Assembly: GCA_949825045.1 (NCBI GenBank) | Contig: OX463807.1 | Coordinates: 10,627,501-10,691,500 of the forward strand | Source of the DNA: Argyresthia goedartella | Taxonomy: Eukaryota; Arthropoda; Insecta; Lepidoptera; Argyresthiidae | Direction: 5' to 3' | Length of the DNA stretch: 64,000 nt | Part shown: one piece after another, positions 21,157 to 32,644 of the stretch | How positions within the stretch are numbered: the first letter of the stretch is position 1 | How the letters are laid out: each line of letters opens with the position of its first letter | Made by a program: the position numbers and the translations under genes | The notes under the pieces: model-generated | The model's input: the letters and a program-made list of their open reading frames with translations, nothing else | Told to the model about the DNA's origin: nothing | Database searches by the model: none

Positions 21157-21636
21157 GTGTATATAAGACCGCCTGTGCAAGACGCGTCAAGAAAGCGGTC
21201 CCTTGCGCAAAGGGATCTACCCCAACATGACGATGCCGCCTACGCCGGCCCAAGCCAGCGGCGCGCAACGGCGACGAGCCCCCCGCCGCCCGGGCTCCCT
21301 GGGCCGCGCCACCCGCGCAGGGCGAGCGAGAGCGCGTGGAAGAGGCATTTCGTGGAGGAAGATGCAGCGAGCGCGACAGACAGCGACGTGGCGGCGCCAG
21401 GGCAAAGTCTGGACGCCGTAATACAAGGAACTATTGACTATCTGCAGACGTTTCGGGCGGGGCGACGGAACAAAGGTGAGTGTTTGGAAGAAGTTGGGAG
21501 CTTCTCGATATGTTCTGGACACGAAAACGGGCTATCGGATACCTTTCGAGGGGAGACCCCTTTCATACACCCGTCGAGAATTCGGAAGATGTTCCATACG
21601 AAAAATACTATTAATATGAAACATCAAATTATATAA
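21157..21636 (+). pseudogene. DIRS gag-like ORF
   Basis: A GC-rich 159-codon frame contains SRKRSLAQRDLPQ, a proline-rich stretch SPPPPGLPGPRHP, then KRHFVEEDAAS and AVIQGTIDYLQTF. Its position directly upstream of the RT and the low-complexity proline/arginine content fit the small ORF1 of DIRS elements, though no domain is diagnostic. Its codon composition (very GC-rich) contrasts with the rest of the element. Confidence 0.55.
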
Positions 21637-23060
21637 ATGTCGAATCGAAAAAAGAGTCGTAGAACGAGTGACATTGTCGCCGAGTTTCGTTGCGAATATT
21701 TTTCTAGTGAAAAAGAAGGGTTTCCAAGGAAACTCCTATCGACCCGTAGAGAATCTGAAGCTGTTAAACCAATATGTGTATGTAACCAAATTCAGGTTAA
21801 TAAACATGTACAATGTGCGGGTCTTCCTCCAACCTCGAGACTATAACCAAAATCGCTATTTCAGACGCATATTTTCATATACCAGTTCCCCCGGTCCATC
21901 GACCCTTTCTTCGGGTTATTTATGCAGGAAATTTGTGGCAAATGACTTGCCTACCCTTCAGCTTGGCAACAGCCCCAAAGGTCTTTGCCAGTTTTACGAA
22001 TTGGATCGCGCAGACTCTAAGAAATCATTGCCTCGGCTTGCGACTGTTTGTCTACCTCGACGATTTTTAATAGCTTCTCAGTGTCCACAGAAGCTAAAAG
22101 AGCACACTTCTCTTGTGGTGAGAACCCTGCAAAGTCTCGGATGGATAGTAAACTTCAAAAAGTCTGATGACGCCTCAGAAATCCATAAAATACCTCGGTG
22201 ATTACACCGAGGTATTTTCGGGATGCATATTAATGGATTCCGTGGAAGAACCAAAAGAGGCTTCCAAAGGAGAAGCTAAAAGTACTGAGGCGCAAAACCC
22301 AGAAGATGTCGACCTCAGACAAAGTAAGTCTGAAACAAATTCAAAGTTTGTTAGGTTCATGGAATTTCACCAGTTTGTGGTTCCACGGGGTCGCCTGAAC
22401 CCACGCGCCCTATATTGTCACTAGGCCACCAGCCAATGAGATCAAACCGGGTCTGTATAAGACCGTTACCGGAAGAGGTTCAGCAGAATCTTCAATGGTG
22501 GGCACGCAACTACCTTCCACCTCCAGAACACGTCCCATCCACATATACTTCTGTGAAGGACTGGGGCGCGCAGCTTGACACTCTGATGATGTCAGGAGCG
22601 TGAATAGCAGAAGAGGAACATATTCACAGCAATGTCCTAGAGATGCTAGATGCTACGGGTCCTACATCAAAAGGGAAGCAAATTCCAGTCTATTGGTTCA
22701 AACAGTCAACCGAACCGTCGTGGCGTACTTATGCAACGAAGGCGGCTCGAGCTAACGTACGAGGTACTTTTCCTCGTAGATCACTTTCATATCGACATGA
22801 CGGTTTTTCACAGTCCCGGCCAGTACAACTACGTCGCCGATCGCTTATCGAGATCAAGAGTCTCAGCGGAATAGCATCTACAGAGCAACAGAGCCTGGGA
22901 AGTGTTTCGGAGATGGGGAATCCCAGAAATCGATCTGTTTGCGTCCAGAAACGCGAACATAGTCCCACTTTACGTAAGTCTAGACTTGATGGACCCCCAA
23001 TCAGTATTTAACAGTGCCTTCAGCCAGGACTGGCACTATAAAATGGCGTAGATATTCCCG
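21470..23060 (+). pseudogene. DIRS reverse transcriptase and RNase H
   Basis: Readable across several frameshifts: WKKLGASRYVL and GYRIPFE at the RT entry, FRLINMYNV, then AISDAYFHIPVPPVHRPFLR, CLPFSLATAPKVFASFTNWI and VYLDDF (the YLDD catalytic box). Next comes RNase H sequence with SPGQYNYVADRLSR, and the linker WGIPEIDLFASRNAN and FSQDWHYKMA typical of DIRS and related elements. At least five frame changes and an inserted palindrome (22187-22218) inactivate it. Confidence 0.85.
22187..22218. repeat. 14-bp palindrome with 4-nt loop inside DIRS RT
   Basis: AAAATACCTCGGTG, loop ATTA, then the exact reverse complement. It lies in the RT frame just after the IPRYLG-like residues, so one arm has probably been added to or overwritten the original coding sequence. 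Confidence 0.9.
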
Positions 23061-23339
23061 CCACCTTGCATACTCCCCAGAGTGTTAAAACATTTGAACC
23101 GGGCCTCCGGGGATTACATTGTTATAGTCCCCGATAGGAAAAAGGTATTCCGGAGACCAGACCTAGAAGCCCTAGGACCGTCCTTTACAGATGAGAGACC
23201 TGGATCAAGTTTTGATAGACACACAGACCAACTTACCACCATCGCAAATGCATCAAATGAACTCACAAGCGTGGCGGATTCCGGGTGGTATTCAATGCTG
23301 GAGCCTGACGCCTGGAGTCAAAACTGAATTGGAGTAGGA

Positions 23340-24191
23340 TAGGAGCTGGAGAAATTCAAGTATGAGTTCGTATAAACCAGTTTGGAACCGATGGGCGAAG
23401 TGGTCAAAGGAAAATGAGGTTAACATGTACCAGCCGCAGCCTCAGGAAGTTGCCCGTTTTTCGACAGATCTTCATCTAAAGTACAATCTTGCCTATAGTA
23501 CTATTTGTCTGCACAAGTCTTTTGTGTCAACATTTTGTCGACCGATTCTAGGTATCCCGTTAAGTTCACATATAATAATAAGACAGACTTTAAAGGGCAT
23601 AGCTTCACAACAGCCACCCAAACGTAAGCCACCAATCTGGGATGTTAAGGTGATAACGGCTTATCTCACGTCACACGCTCCACATAGTTTTTCGCTTTTT
23701 GAAGTATCTAGAGGAGTGGCTCTTATTTGGCTATTATGTTCGGAGCACAGCGTCCACGACCTTACCTTGTTAAGATGCTCTTTCTGCTAATTGCATAATT
23801 GAGAATAATTCAATAGTTATGTGGCCAAAGTATGGCTCTAAGACGGATAACTCGTCGTTCAGACAGTCTGGCTGGAGTATACTAGCTTGTAGCTCGAATA
23901 CTAACGTAGTCAAAAAATTGTTAGAAGTATCGATATCTCCCAGAGGTTATTTAGATTCCTCGTTCATTAGCACATGTGGCACACTAAAGCCCGCCACCCC
24001 TACTATTATAGGAGGATGGATAAATGCGTCCTTAAGCTAGCAGGAATTGATTCTAGTCCAGGTAGCGTTCGGTCAGCAGTCGCCTCTGCTAGCTGGTTAG
24101 ACCACACACACACACCTATTGATCAAATTTTAAATCGCGGCAACCGGAAATCAGCAAGGCCTTTTTCACAAATTTTACAAAAAAGAAGTTA
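23340..24191 (+). pseudogene. DIRS tyrosine recombinase
   Basis: Readable blocks: YKPVWNRWAKWSKENEVN, PQEVARFSTDLHLKYNLAYS, KRKPPIWDVKVITAYL, VALIWLLCSEHSVHDLTLLR, PATPTIIGGWINASL and SPGSVRSAVASASWLD, then TPIDQILNRGN. This is the phage-integrase-like recombinase of DIRS elements. The expected arginine before VHDLTLL is absent (SEHS), and the C-terminal tyrosine is not visible (PFSQILQK), so catalysis would be lost even without the frameshifts. Confidence 0.85.
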
Positions 24192-25001
24192 ACTCTTGCC
24201 CGTCCACTGTTTTATCAAATCTATTTTCAATAAGTTTATTGAACGTATTTTTATTTGGACCTACTATTGTGTTACCAATTTCTGCAAAACACTTATGTTC
24301 CATGTTCTATAATTATATAAGTTCTTGTATATTTGATGATCATAATTTACACAAAAGAACTCCTAGTCCTATCACATTGGCGTTTTTAACTCAGCAGTTG
24401 ATACCAAACACTACTCAATATTATAGGCTCAAAGCGAGGTAACGTAAAGTATAATATGGCAATTTTACCTGAAAATAAAATTGTTATTATACATACTTAC
24501 CTCGCTTTGAGCCTAAGTAAATCCTATGCATCGCATCGTCGTGCCACATTCTTAGGCTCGATCTAAGCTCATCAATTTAATTGAGTTTTGCCAATGACAC
24601 TTGCTTTCCCTTCGAGCCATTACAGACACTTTAGGTACGCGCGCACTGTTGCCATGGTTCAAAACGGATATGACATGTATTATAGGAGTTTTAAACAGGA
24701 AGTGAGCTGCTTTGTGGCTACATTTGGCGCACCGCATGCTACTCAAAATTATAGGCTCAAAGGGCCTAGCCCCTATCAAAGTATGTATAATATAACAAAT
24801 TTATTTTCAGGATAAAATTGCCATGTATTTACTTAAAGAAAATCGACAAAAAATGCCTCACGTAATTAATGGACAAGCCACAAGAAGTCGCCACACGTCA
24901 CGCCCGAACCACTTTTATATGTTTTTTTTTATGGAATAAACTAAACAATAAGTAAAACTACAGAAAAAAGTCTTCAATTATACTCAATTTGATTAGCAAC
25001 T

Positions 25002-25055
25002 ATTTAGGCAATCATACGATTGCCTAAATGGCTTGGTATACACCAAGCCATTTAG
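25002..25055. repeat. Two overlapping hairpins, both with ATAC loops
   Basis: ATTTAGGCAATC-ATAC-GATTGCCTAAAT (25002-25029) shares its right arm with CTAAATGGCTTGGT-ATAC-ACCAAGCCATTTAG (25024-25055). All four arms pair perfectly. They lie in a GGPPS intron, outside any recognised element. Confidence 0.95.
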
Positions 25056-25239
25056 TACCCAGAATCAATTAGTTAGAGAAATAATTTTCCAAATAGGTCC
25101 ATCCACCTTGGGGAAATCGCTGAAAATACATTTAAAAAAACCTCCCGACGAATTGAGAATCTCCCTCCTTTTTTGAAATCGGTTAATAAGTGGTTGTGGT
25201 CCGTGTGCGGCGAGGCTGAGGCACGGCACAGATACTTAC

Positions 25240-25379
25240 TTCGCGCAGACATAGATTGGAGTAATCGTCCCTAATCTGGAAGTACAGGCCGAGTATCGCC
25301 GACAGCTTACAGAAGTCGGACTTGTTATCACTGAACAGTTGCATCAGCCGAATCGCGAGCATGAAGAGACCGCCCGTCT
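25240..25379 (-). CDS. GGPPS: GGPPS internal exon with second aspartate-rich motif
   Basis: The minus strand reads TGGLFMLAIRLMQLFSDNKS then DFCKLSAILGLYFQIRDDYS and NLCLRE. KTGGLF and the IRDDY aspartate-rich motif (second magnesium/diphosphate-binding site) identify a trans-isoprenyl diphosphate synthase of GGPPS type. The acceptor CGCTTCCAG|AG completes the K codon left by the exon ending at 31285. The donor GAA|GTAAGT is consensus and leaves phase 0. Length 140 nt. The enzyme adds isopentenyl diphosphate to farnesyl diphosphate to make the C20 donor for protein prenylation. Confidence 0.96.
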
Positions 25380-26480
25380 CTGGAAGCGAAATGACAGAAG
25401 TACATGTGACTAATGATCACGAAAACGATGTTAACTCGCATTACCAATTTTATCTTGTAGATTAAAGGCAAACAAAGGTTTTGTAAATATTTCATTTCAT
25501 CATTAATATTTTTCTCGAAAAATTCCTCAACGGAATATCTATTATCTGAGTGACGTAACTTTGTAGCGATGCACAGATACCTTAATTTTTAAAGTCAGAA
25601 TTTCAATAATGATATTTTAAGAACAGGTATTACCTAGACAAACTATTCACTTTACAGATTTTTTAAATATCAAATGTTGTTTGTGTAAGTGATGTATGTT
25701 TAAAAAAAAACCGAAATTCCGACTTTAAAAAAATAAGGTGGCTGTGTAAACTCAAAAATAAGTCCACCGTGCGACGTTCTTTCGTCTTATAAATCGTTGT
25801 TTTATTTCCCAGGTTCTAAGTATTGGAACTATAGTAATATAAGCAACCACCGTGTAACAAAATCAATATTTATTTTCAACTAAACTGACAACTTGTTTAC
25901 AACCTGACGTATGTCAGACAAACTTTCTTTAAGTTTCATCACTAAGTAAGTAATGAAACTCAGCAGAAAATAAAATGTTCGGTTTCAAATTAAATTAATT
26001 TAAAGTAGAATAAGGATAATACCTATACCTAACCTAACTAAATAAAAATACTATCGGACCCACGTTTGAATTTATTACAATTATTCGACATACTTAATTC
26101 CCGTTCATTTAACAGGCAGGCTGGCTTTCAATAAGCAATTTCTGCTAACAATAAATTTGGTATATTTGAAGTCTTAGATAGAGCAGTTAAGTACATTAAA
26201 TCTCTCAAAATTTACAGAACGTGACGCCGTTACAAGTTTTCGTAACGACTTGTTACCAACAAATCCTGACAGCGCCCCTGTCGGGATTCATTTTTTAGCC
26301 GTCAATACTGTAAGAAGTTTAGTTCGGGAAGGCGGATCCTTACATTTATATCGATGGTTGTTACATATATATGTGACCGAAATTTAAGAATTTGTTTGTA
26401 CACGGGGGATGAAATATTTCACAAAAACACTTCCTGCTAGAATCACGTTTCGAAACTTGATCCTAGCAAGAAAGTGTGAA
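25380..26480. other. GGPPS intron, AT-rich, no recognised feature
   Basis: No coding sequence or terminal repeat was recognised between the exon at 25240-25379 and the LINE fragment that starts near 26485. Confidence 0.4.
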
Positions 26481-26484
26481 ATCG

Positions 26485-28275
26485 ATGCCACACATTTCAA
26501 ACCCCACTGCTCTCCGTCTATCCTCGATATTATGATCGTCTCTAACTTGTTTAAGGTTGCCATACACGGTCAACTCAATTCTCCTTTCTCGTTTCATGAC
26601 CTCGTCTATCTTTCATATAAGATCAGGCCTCTCAAGATGCAGCTCTCGTAAATTCAGCGATATTGATCAAGAGTCTCTAAGGGAGGATGCCTTGTCGATC
26701 AACTGGTCCCCTGAAATATCCAGCGAGACCTAGGACGAGCAAATCGTCAATTTCAATATCATAGTCCTAAGTCTCTACGACACGACAAGCATGCACCTAT
26801 AAAAAAGTAAGCGTGAAACACCTACCCGCCCATTGGCTACCAGATACTATTAAGCGTCTAATGGCCAAGAGGAACAGAGCCAAGTGTAAATACCGTAAGA
26901 ATCCGACAAATGATAATTTTCTTTCTTACAAATGTCTTCGGAACCGCTGCAACCGTCTCTGTCGTGACGCTAAGCGTCGCCACATCCTCGAGTAAATTGA
27001 AAGTTACAATCCAGCTCAGGTGTGGAAGTATCTAAAAACACTTGGTATAAGTAAGTCTCAGGACCTACACGCTGGTAATGTAGATATCAACGGTCTCAAC
27101 CAGTCCCTTTCTGCCCCGACTGTTGTGGTGAATCCCACAGTCAAACAAGCCACTCTTCAGAGCCTCCGCTCTAAGTCCTTACCCGACACCACACCATCCT
27201 GGATGCACTACTGCCAGTTATTACACACGTAACATTTTTTTCATATCCAATGGCATCATCACCACCATGTCGAAAAAACCATTAGCCATCCCTTTACATA
27301 AAACTTCCAGCCCATCCTCTCCAAAGTTCTTGAATCCATTGTCTTTATCCGGCGCTCTTATTTACTTCGCTAAAACAATCTGCTTAATATGTAGCAGTCA
27401 GGATTCAGACCGGGTCATAGTACCGACAAGACTCTGCTGAATGTCACAGATGACATTCAGGTAACCATGGACGCAGTAAACAGCTTTCCGTGCTGGCTTT
27501 ACTTGACTTCAGTAGTGTCTTCAACTGCGTAGATTACGACATTCTCGTTGAGCTTCTCAGATCCTTGAACGTCTCCTCTTTCTCTGCCATCTGGTTCGAC
27601 TTTTATTTGAGGGATCGGCAACAGCGTAATAGGTCGGAGAAGAGATCTACTGAATGGTGTGACCTCTTTACAGGCATCCCTAAAGATAGCATTCTTTCTC
27701 CTCTTCTATTCTCGATATTCATTAACTCCATCTTGAACGTCCTGTCATCCTCATATCACCTTTATGCTGATGATGCAAACTCTGATGTGGAGGCACTCAA
27801 CGCTGATCTTGAGGGTATAAGAAGTTGGGCTTGATCCTTCGGACTCCTGATCATCCCGAGCAAGTCCCAGGCCATGATTATAGGTACCAGGCATTCTCTT
27901 AACTTGTTGCAATAACAGCCCATTTCATCTGTCACTTTTAATGGTACCACAATCGTATATAGCGATAAAGCTAAAAACCTGGGTCTTATCTTCGACAACC
28001 AGCTGTCCTGTTGTCACTGAGGTCAGTCGCCAAGTATTTGCTACTTTTCACTCACTCAGGGGACTGCAGTACTTTTTACCTCGAAGAGAGATGAAAACCA
28101 CTCTCTCCTTCTACCCCTAATCGATTATGCTGATGTCTGCTGGGTGAGTGCTAACGAAGAACTACTGAACAACCTCGAACGACTTCGAAATCTCTAGAGT
28201 CGGTTTATCTTCGGGCTACGCAAATACGACCATGTATGACAACATCGCAAGGAGTTGAAGTGGCTGCCTCTCTCT
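26485..28275 (+). pseudogene. Decayed CR1-type LINE, 5'-truncated
   Basis: Pieces match the intact element at 41675-44455 throughout. It begins at ATHFKPHCSPSILDIMIVSN in the endonuclease, then has LMAKRNRAKCKYRKNPTND, DIQVTMDA, LLDFSSVFNCVDYDILVELL, GIPKDSILSPLLFSIFINSI and YHLYADDAN, with many frameshifts and stops. It ends in a (CT)n run near 28270 at the conserved LKWLPLS. It is clearly older than the nested copy, and is plus-strand within a GGPPS intron. Confidence 0.85.
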
Positions 28276-31024
28276 CTCTCTCTTTCTAGTCGTTCCCTCA
28301 TAGCTGAGACGTCTATACAAATCGTGCCCTGCTGATTGTGTAGTGCAATAAGGGCATGAATGGGCATTTAGTGCGTCATGATGAGTGGTAAATGTGACCG
28401 AAAAGCCAATTTTGTGTGTCCACGGGTTTCAGAGATATTCCTTTCATTTCCTGTTAGGACCACGTTTGAACAAATGCTAGTTTGAGAAACATACATATTA
28501 GTAGTAATTTGTGTGTTTTTTTTTTTAATTATCACACTGTTTGGGAATTCTTGGTAAATACTTAAAATACCGAAATGGCTTAAAATATCCCTAACAATGC
28601 AACGCAAAGTCAAACGAGAGACACCTAATAATTCATCTTACTCAATGCTATCGCTACACCTAATTGCAAAAGCCTAGGATAAGCCGTTTCACCACACTTT
28701 TAAGAAGAATTTGGACGAAAATATTTGGACCCCAAAATAAGCAGGATGCACTTATTGACAGCAAAAAATTTACCACTAGCATTTAGTATGTCGTATTTGG
28801 TGTGTAACTTTTAAAACCAAAAAGCCGTAGAAATAGTTATTTTTTGAAAATTGCAATTTCGACGATAATACGACCAAATTAAAGTGATGATCCAAAAGTA
28901 TCCGTGCAGTACTTGTGACATACCATCCTCATTTTGTAGCGTTATATGCGGCACAATGATGTGGAAAACTTGTAAGTGGGTAAATATGCAAATAACTTCC
29001 CAAAAAGAAACTCACATAAGTAGTACATTCCTAGCTACCCATAATGGTAATAAATAATATCAATGTTTTGTTCAAAGAAAACGGTTGTTGGAATGGGAAC
29101 TGAAAAACCATTCTGCCTGTAGCCCGAATCGTTTGTTTGCTTGCAAATACCAGCGGGCAGGGATAAGAGCTACCCTGGTGAATAAGGTTATTTATTGGCC
29201 AACCTTTATGCCCTTATACTTCCCGAGCCGCGTCAAGCAATTATCGTACGTTGTTCCGTTTGTTGATTGACCAACCTGCGCGACTCGAGCGAGCGCGCGG
29301 CTTGTGCGCAGTTCAGTGCGACAGTTATCCTTTAACTCCAGAGAAGAATTTTGCCGTCTATTGTTGCTGTGGTCTATTGTGTCGTGCGTGTGGTGTGCAA
29401 TTTGGAGAACTTACACGGTCGCTTTATTTTCTATTTGGATAAAGCAAATGCAAACAGGATTGTCCATTTTATTATCAATTATTATCAATAGAACACTGAA
29501 GCGCTATTATCACAGCGAGACTTCGGTTTAACTTAAACATTAATCACATGATAAAAAAACTTTAACTCAAAACTGCGTTTTCTGGGATAGACATGGTTTA
29601 ATTGTAGGCGCGCCGACTACCCACTATGGGAAATAATATACATCGAACATCATATACACTTACACAAAGGCACAAACATTGCTTCTGGCCCCACACTAGG
29701 ATACTAGAATATTATGGCTCAAGGTTTTAATTTATTTTGTATTTCCCATAGTGGGTACCCAGCTTCAGGACTATCCAGTGCTGTTATTGACAGACGTGAC
29801 CTAGCGTACTTCTAGTAGTAGTAGAGAAGATTCTAATGTAGGCATTTGTGGGAGAACAACTTAAAAAAAACTATGTAAAATTCATCAAACATTACTTTTT
29901 TTATGCTCCCTAAAACTTTTCCACAAAACAAATGTTGTTTTTTAGATGTACTTACTCTGGCTTATAAAAAGAGGTCCCACAGTAAAGCTCAATTAACGAA
30001 AAAAAAGACGCTTTTTAAATTTGGCAGACTTTGACAACTCATTTCTCCCAAGACTGGCAGTGACTGCAAGAGTTCTATTTTTTAAGTAGCGTAGCACTTG
30101 ACTTTCACACGATATGTGCCAAACTGCAGCCAAATGAGGCCAATTTTAGAAAAAAAAAAACGTAATTTTCTCAATATTTTTTCTCTCTCGATAACCTGTC
30201 TAAAAACCACTGTGGGGGGCGTGGGTAAAAGTCATCTATAGCTATGTTGTATAGGTTGGAAACAACATTCGGCGGGTTTTGTAAGTATTATTGTATTTTA
30301 TTGTAGTAATAGGTACTAGACCTTAGACTGTCTCCTTCAATTTATGTACATACGTTAACTTTAGAGAAGAGATAATGTTTCGATTAATGGGTAGTGTCGA
30401 AAGTGTTAAGTAGAATTACGGGCAGAATGCTATTTCAGTGTCCAACAACCGGGTAAGCTAAAGACTTGATATTATGTATGTTTACCTGTATGTTATGTAC
30501 CTTAGAATATAATAGATTCTTAATTAGGTAGGCTGCACTTAGCTATTTAGGTTTGTTTGGTAAGATTAATTTACCAACTAAAAATAGTCTTCGCACTTTT
30601 TGACATCACTGTACTACGTAACGCTGCAAAATAATAAATCTTAGCGGAAGTTAGGGGTTAAGTTCACATGTAAATTACGTAAGTATGTAAAATGCTCCTT
30701 TTCTTATTGTTTTTCGATGTACATCGGATAAATAACAAAAATAGGATTATTGATATTTATTTTAAAATCCCCGTTTCTCAATTAATCTTAAAGTGAGTTA
30801 ATTTCGCCAATTTCACGTTTTTTATAGAATTAGCTATATTTGGACAGGTTTTTTCAATGAAATTCGACATATTATTTAGTGTTCAATAAAGAATAAAGAA
30901 TTTCCTGCAGACGTGAGGAACTAAATAACGTAACCTCGATAAAAAAAACTAAATTAATCTGCTCACACGCGTTAGCCCTAAACAGGGCAAAATATTGTAC
31001 TAAACCTAACCTAGAAACCTTACA
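28276..31024. other. GGPPS intron, mostly unassigned
   Basis: Apart from the inverted repeat with a SINE fragment at 29618-29757, nothing is recognised. About 29260-29450 is GC-richer, with a CTCGAGCGAGCGCGCGGC run followed by AGTTCAGTGCGACAGT. This could be a promoter-like or transposon 5' region, but no supported ORF follows. Confidence 0.4.
29618..29757. repeat. 18-bp inverted repeat around a SINE fragment
   Basis: TACCCACTATGGGAAATA (29618-29635) recurs inverted at 29740-29757. Between them, 29651-29707 is a minus-strand fragment of the local SINE (CATTGCTTCTGGCCCCACAC). It may be a small composite element. Confidence 0.7.
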
Positions 31025-31235
31025 TATATACAAACATGTCAAACACACAGGCATTTACATTGCTTCGGGCCCACACCAGGATATCCTGTATCGTGGGTAC
31101 CAGAAACAGCGACGTCACACACATGCAGACAAATTAGACATGGGAATAATATTATTTTTCTTTCTCCCCAGCCGAAAATCGAATCCGAGATGTGTCTCAA
31201 TGTGAATCCGAGATCTTGGTAGGCAAAGCCTATTT
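31025..31235 (-). mobile_element. tRNA-derived SINE, copy 3
   Basis: Carries GGCATTTACATTGCTTCGGG, CCCACACCAGGATATCC, GGGTACCAGAAACAGCGACG and a diverged CCCAGCCGAAAATCG segment. It lies about 50 bp downstream, in gene direction, of a GGPPS exon. Confidence 0.8.
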
Positions 31236-31284
31236 GCGTTAAAACCCCTGGAGTCCATTTAATCGTCGACGTGGTTAGACTTAC

Positions 31285-31405
31285 TTTTGATAGTCATCTC
31301 CTTGTAATCTTCCTCGGAGGGGCACTGGAAGTTGTCTCGCCAGTAAATTTCCATTCCCTGGCCCCGGTGCAGTTCCAGCAGCTGCTCCGTGTATACTGTA
31401 GTCGC
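31285..31405 (-). CDS. GGPPS: GGPPS internal exon, [12 protein letters not shown] block
   Basis: The minus strand reads [20 protein letters not shown] then [20 protein letters not shown]. The EQLLELH-GQG-EIYWRD segment is a GGPPS hallmark between the two aspartate-rich motifs. The acceptor TCTCGCAG|GCG follows the phase-0 donor at 34380. The donor AAAA|GTAAGT leaves one base, which the exon ending at 25379 completes. Length 121 nt, normal for the family. Confidence 0.95.
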
Positions 31406-31800
31406 CTGCGAGACGGTTCTAGATTATTTACTTCTTAAAATGAAATGAAATGTTTATTCAATACTTAAATAATAACGTGCATGTGTTTAGACCCTATGCT
31501 AAGTCTTACGACCTGTATTACAGGAGCCTCGCCATTCCTCCGTGGATCAGAAATAATGGTAAACTAAACAACAATAAGTTACATATAAATTAAATTAATA
31601 AAGATTAATATGAGATTAAAATTACACATTTTGAGTTTTAAAAAATATTAGGACAGAAAATGAATTATGTTTTTGTGTGGTGTTATGTGTGAATAGGTGA
31701 AGTGTGCTGTATGTATGATAGTATGTGGTGCGTAATAGCATTTACGCAATGTGCCAATTGGACACATATCTTAATAAAAGGCTAGTATTTAATCGCACGT
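31406..31800. other. GGPPS intron, no recognised feature
   Basis: AT-rich with GTGTG runs. No coding sequence was recognised. Confidence 0.4.
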
Positions 31801-32025
31801 CAAAAATACTGATTTGCACAGCAAAAAAGGACCCACAAAAACACTTTTCATGTTTTAAATATTTTATGTGTCCTTAAGTTTACGTTTTAAGTATTTTTTG
31901 TTGTTCTTACATGTGCAACCTAACACGAAGGATAAAGGGAGCTTCGCTTCGCTCACCCCCTTATCCTTCACCTAAGCTACCGCAGCATTTTGCCCTGGTA
32001 TTTGCTGTGCAAATCAGTATTTTTG
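31801..32025. mobile_element. MITE with perfect 25-bp terminal inverted repeats
   Basis: The left end starts CAAAAATACTGATTTGCACA and the right end is its exact reverse complement over 25 bp. The interior matches the dispersed repeat at 7171-7330 and 11838-11965 in inverted orientation (GCGGTAGCTTAGGTGAAGG and AACATGTAAGAACAAC on the minus strand). This is the most complete family member in the window. The superfamily is not determined. Confidence 0.85.
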
Positions 32026-32644
32026 ATGTGCAGATAAATATTTTCCTTAATAAAATAATCGATTTGTTATTTCATCGTAATCTAACTAAACTATTGTTAC
32101 GCGGCTTCCTAGTTATACAGTTATTGTTGTTACATTATCTTATATCGATCGGAGGATCTAAACAGTAGTTTAGGGTTTGAAGTTCAAAATATATTAATAT
32201 CACTATGTACGACTACTTCACTGTATATGCTTAAGCAGAAAATTGTAGAATGTACAAATAAACTTTTATCTTATCTCATCTTATCTATTCCCTTACCGAG
32301 AACAACTATTACGTCACTTCCTCTGATGGGATGTTTTGTTTGTGTTTGACGTGTTTGACGTTGCTTTAAATTCGTAATTTTTGTTGAAAATCTATACTAA
32401 ATCAAATAAAACCTTGCAAAAGTAGGGCCTTTTCATGTTTAGGGTCTCAAACTAATATTAATGTCATAAATATCTGGACCGAAGCTTCTCTATAAAATTT
32501 TGTGTGTCAGGGGGTGAGCGCATCGCCGCAACTCTGTAGATATGAAGATATCTTCAAGATACGTTTCCATCACCGTTATAAGCCATTCTTTCGTGCAGAC
32601 TCTCAAGCCATTCTTTCGTGCAGACTTTAAATGTGTTGGATGTC

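Larger units (their letters stand above)
20758..24770 (+). mobile_element. DIRS-order retrotransposon, decayed
   Basis: The coding order is gag-like ORF, DIRS-type RT, RNase H, then a tyrosine recombinase, which is diagnostic of DIRS elements. There is no integrase and there are no LTRs. A 35-bp sequence at 20758-20792 recurs inverted at 24411-24445, and about 150 bp further in (20800-20960) recurs inverted at about 24590-24740. A third piece of the terminus lies at 24495-24515 in the left orientation, and a fourth near 24738. All reading frames are broken. The element lies in the GGPPS intron between exons at 20150 and 25240, opposite in strand to the gene. Confidence 0.88.

Noticed and set aside
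21157..21480. Host exon ending at a GTGAGT donor
   Set aside because: It is directly followed by DIRS RT entry motifs (WKKLGASRYVL, GYRIPFE) and lies between the DIRS termini, so a retrotransposon ORF is more likely.
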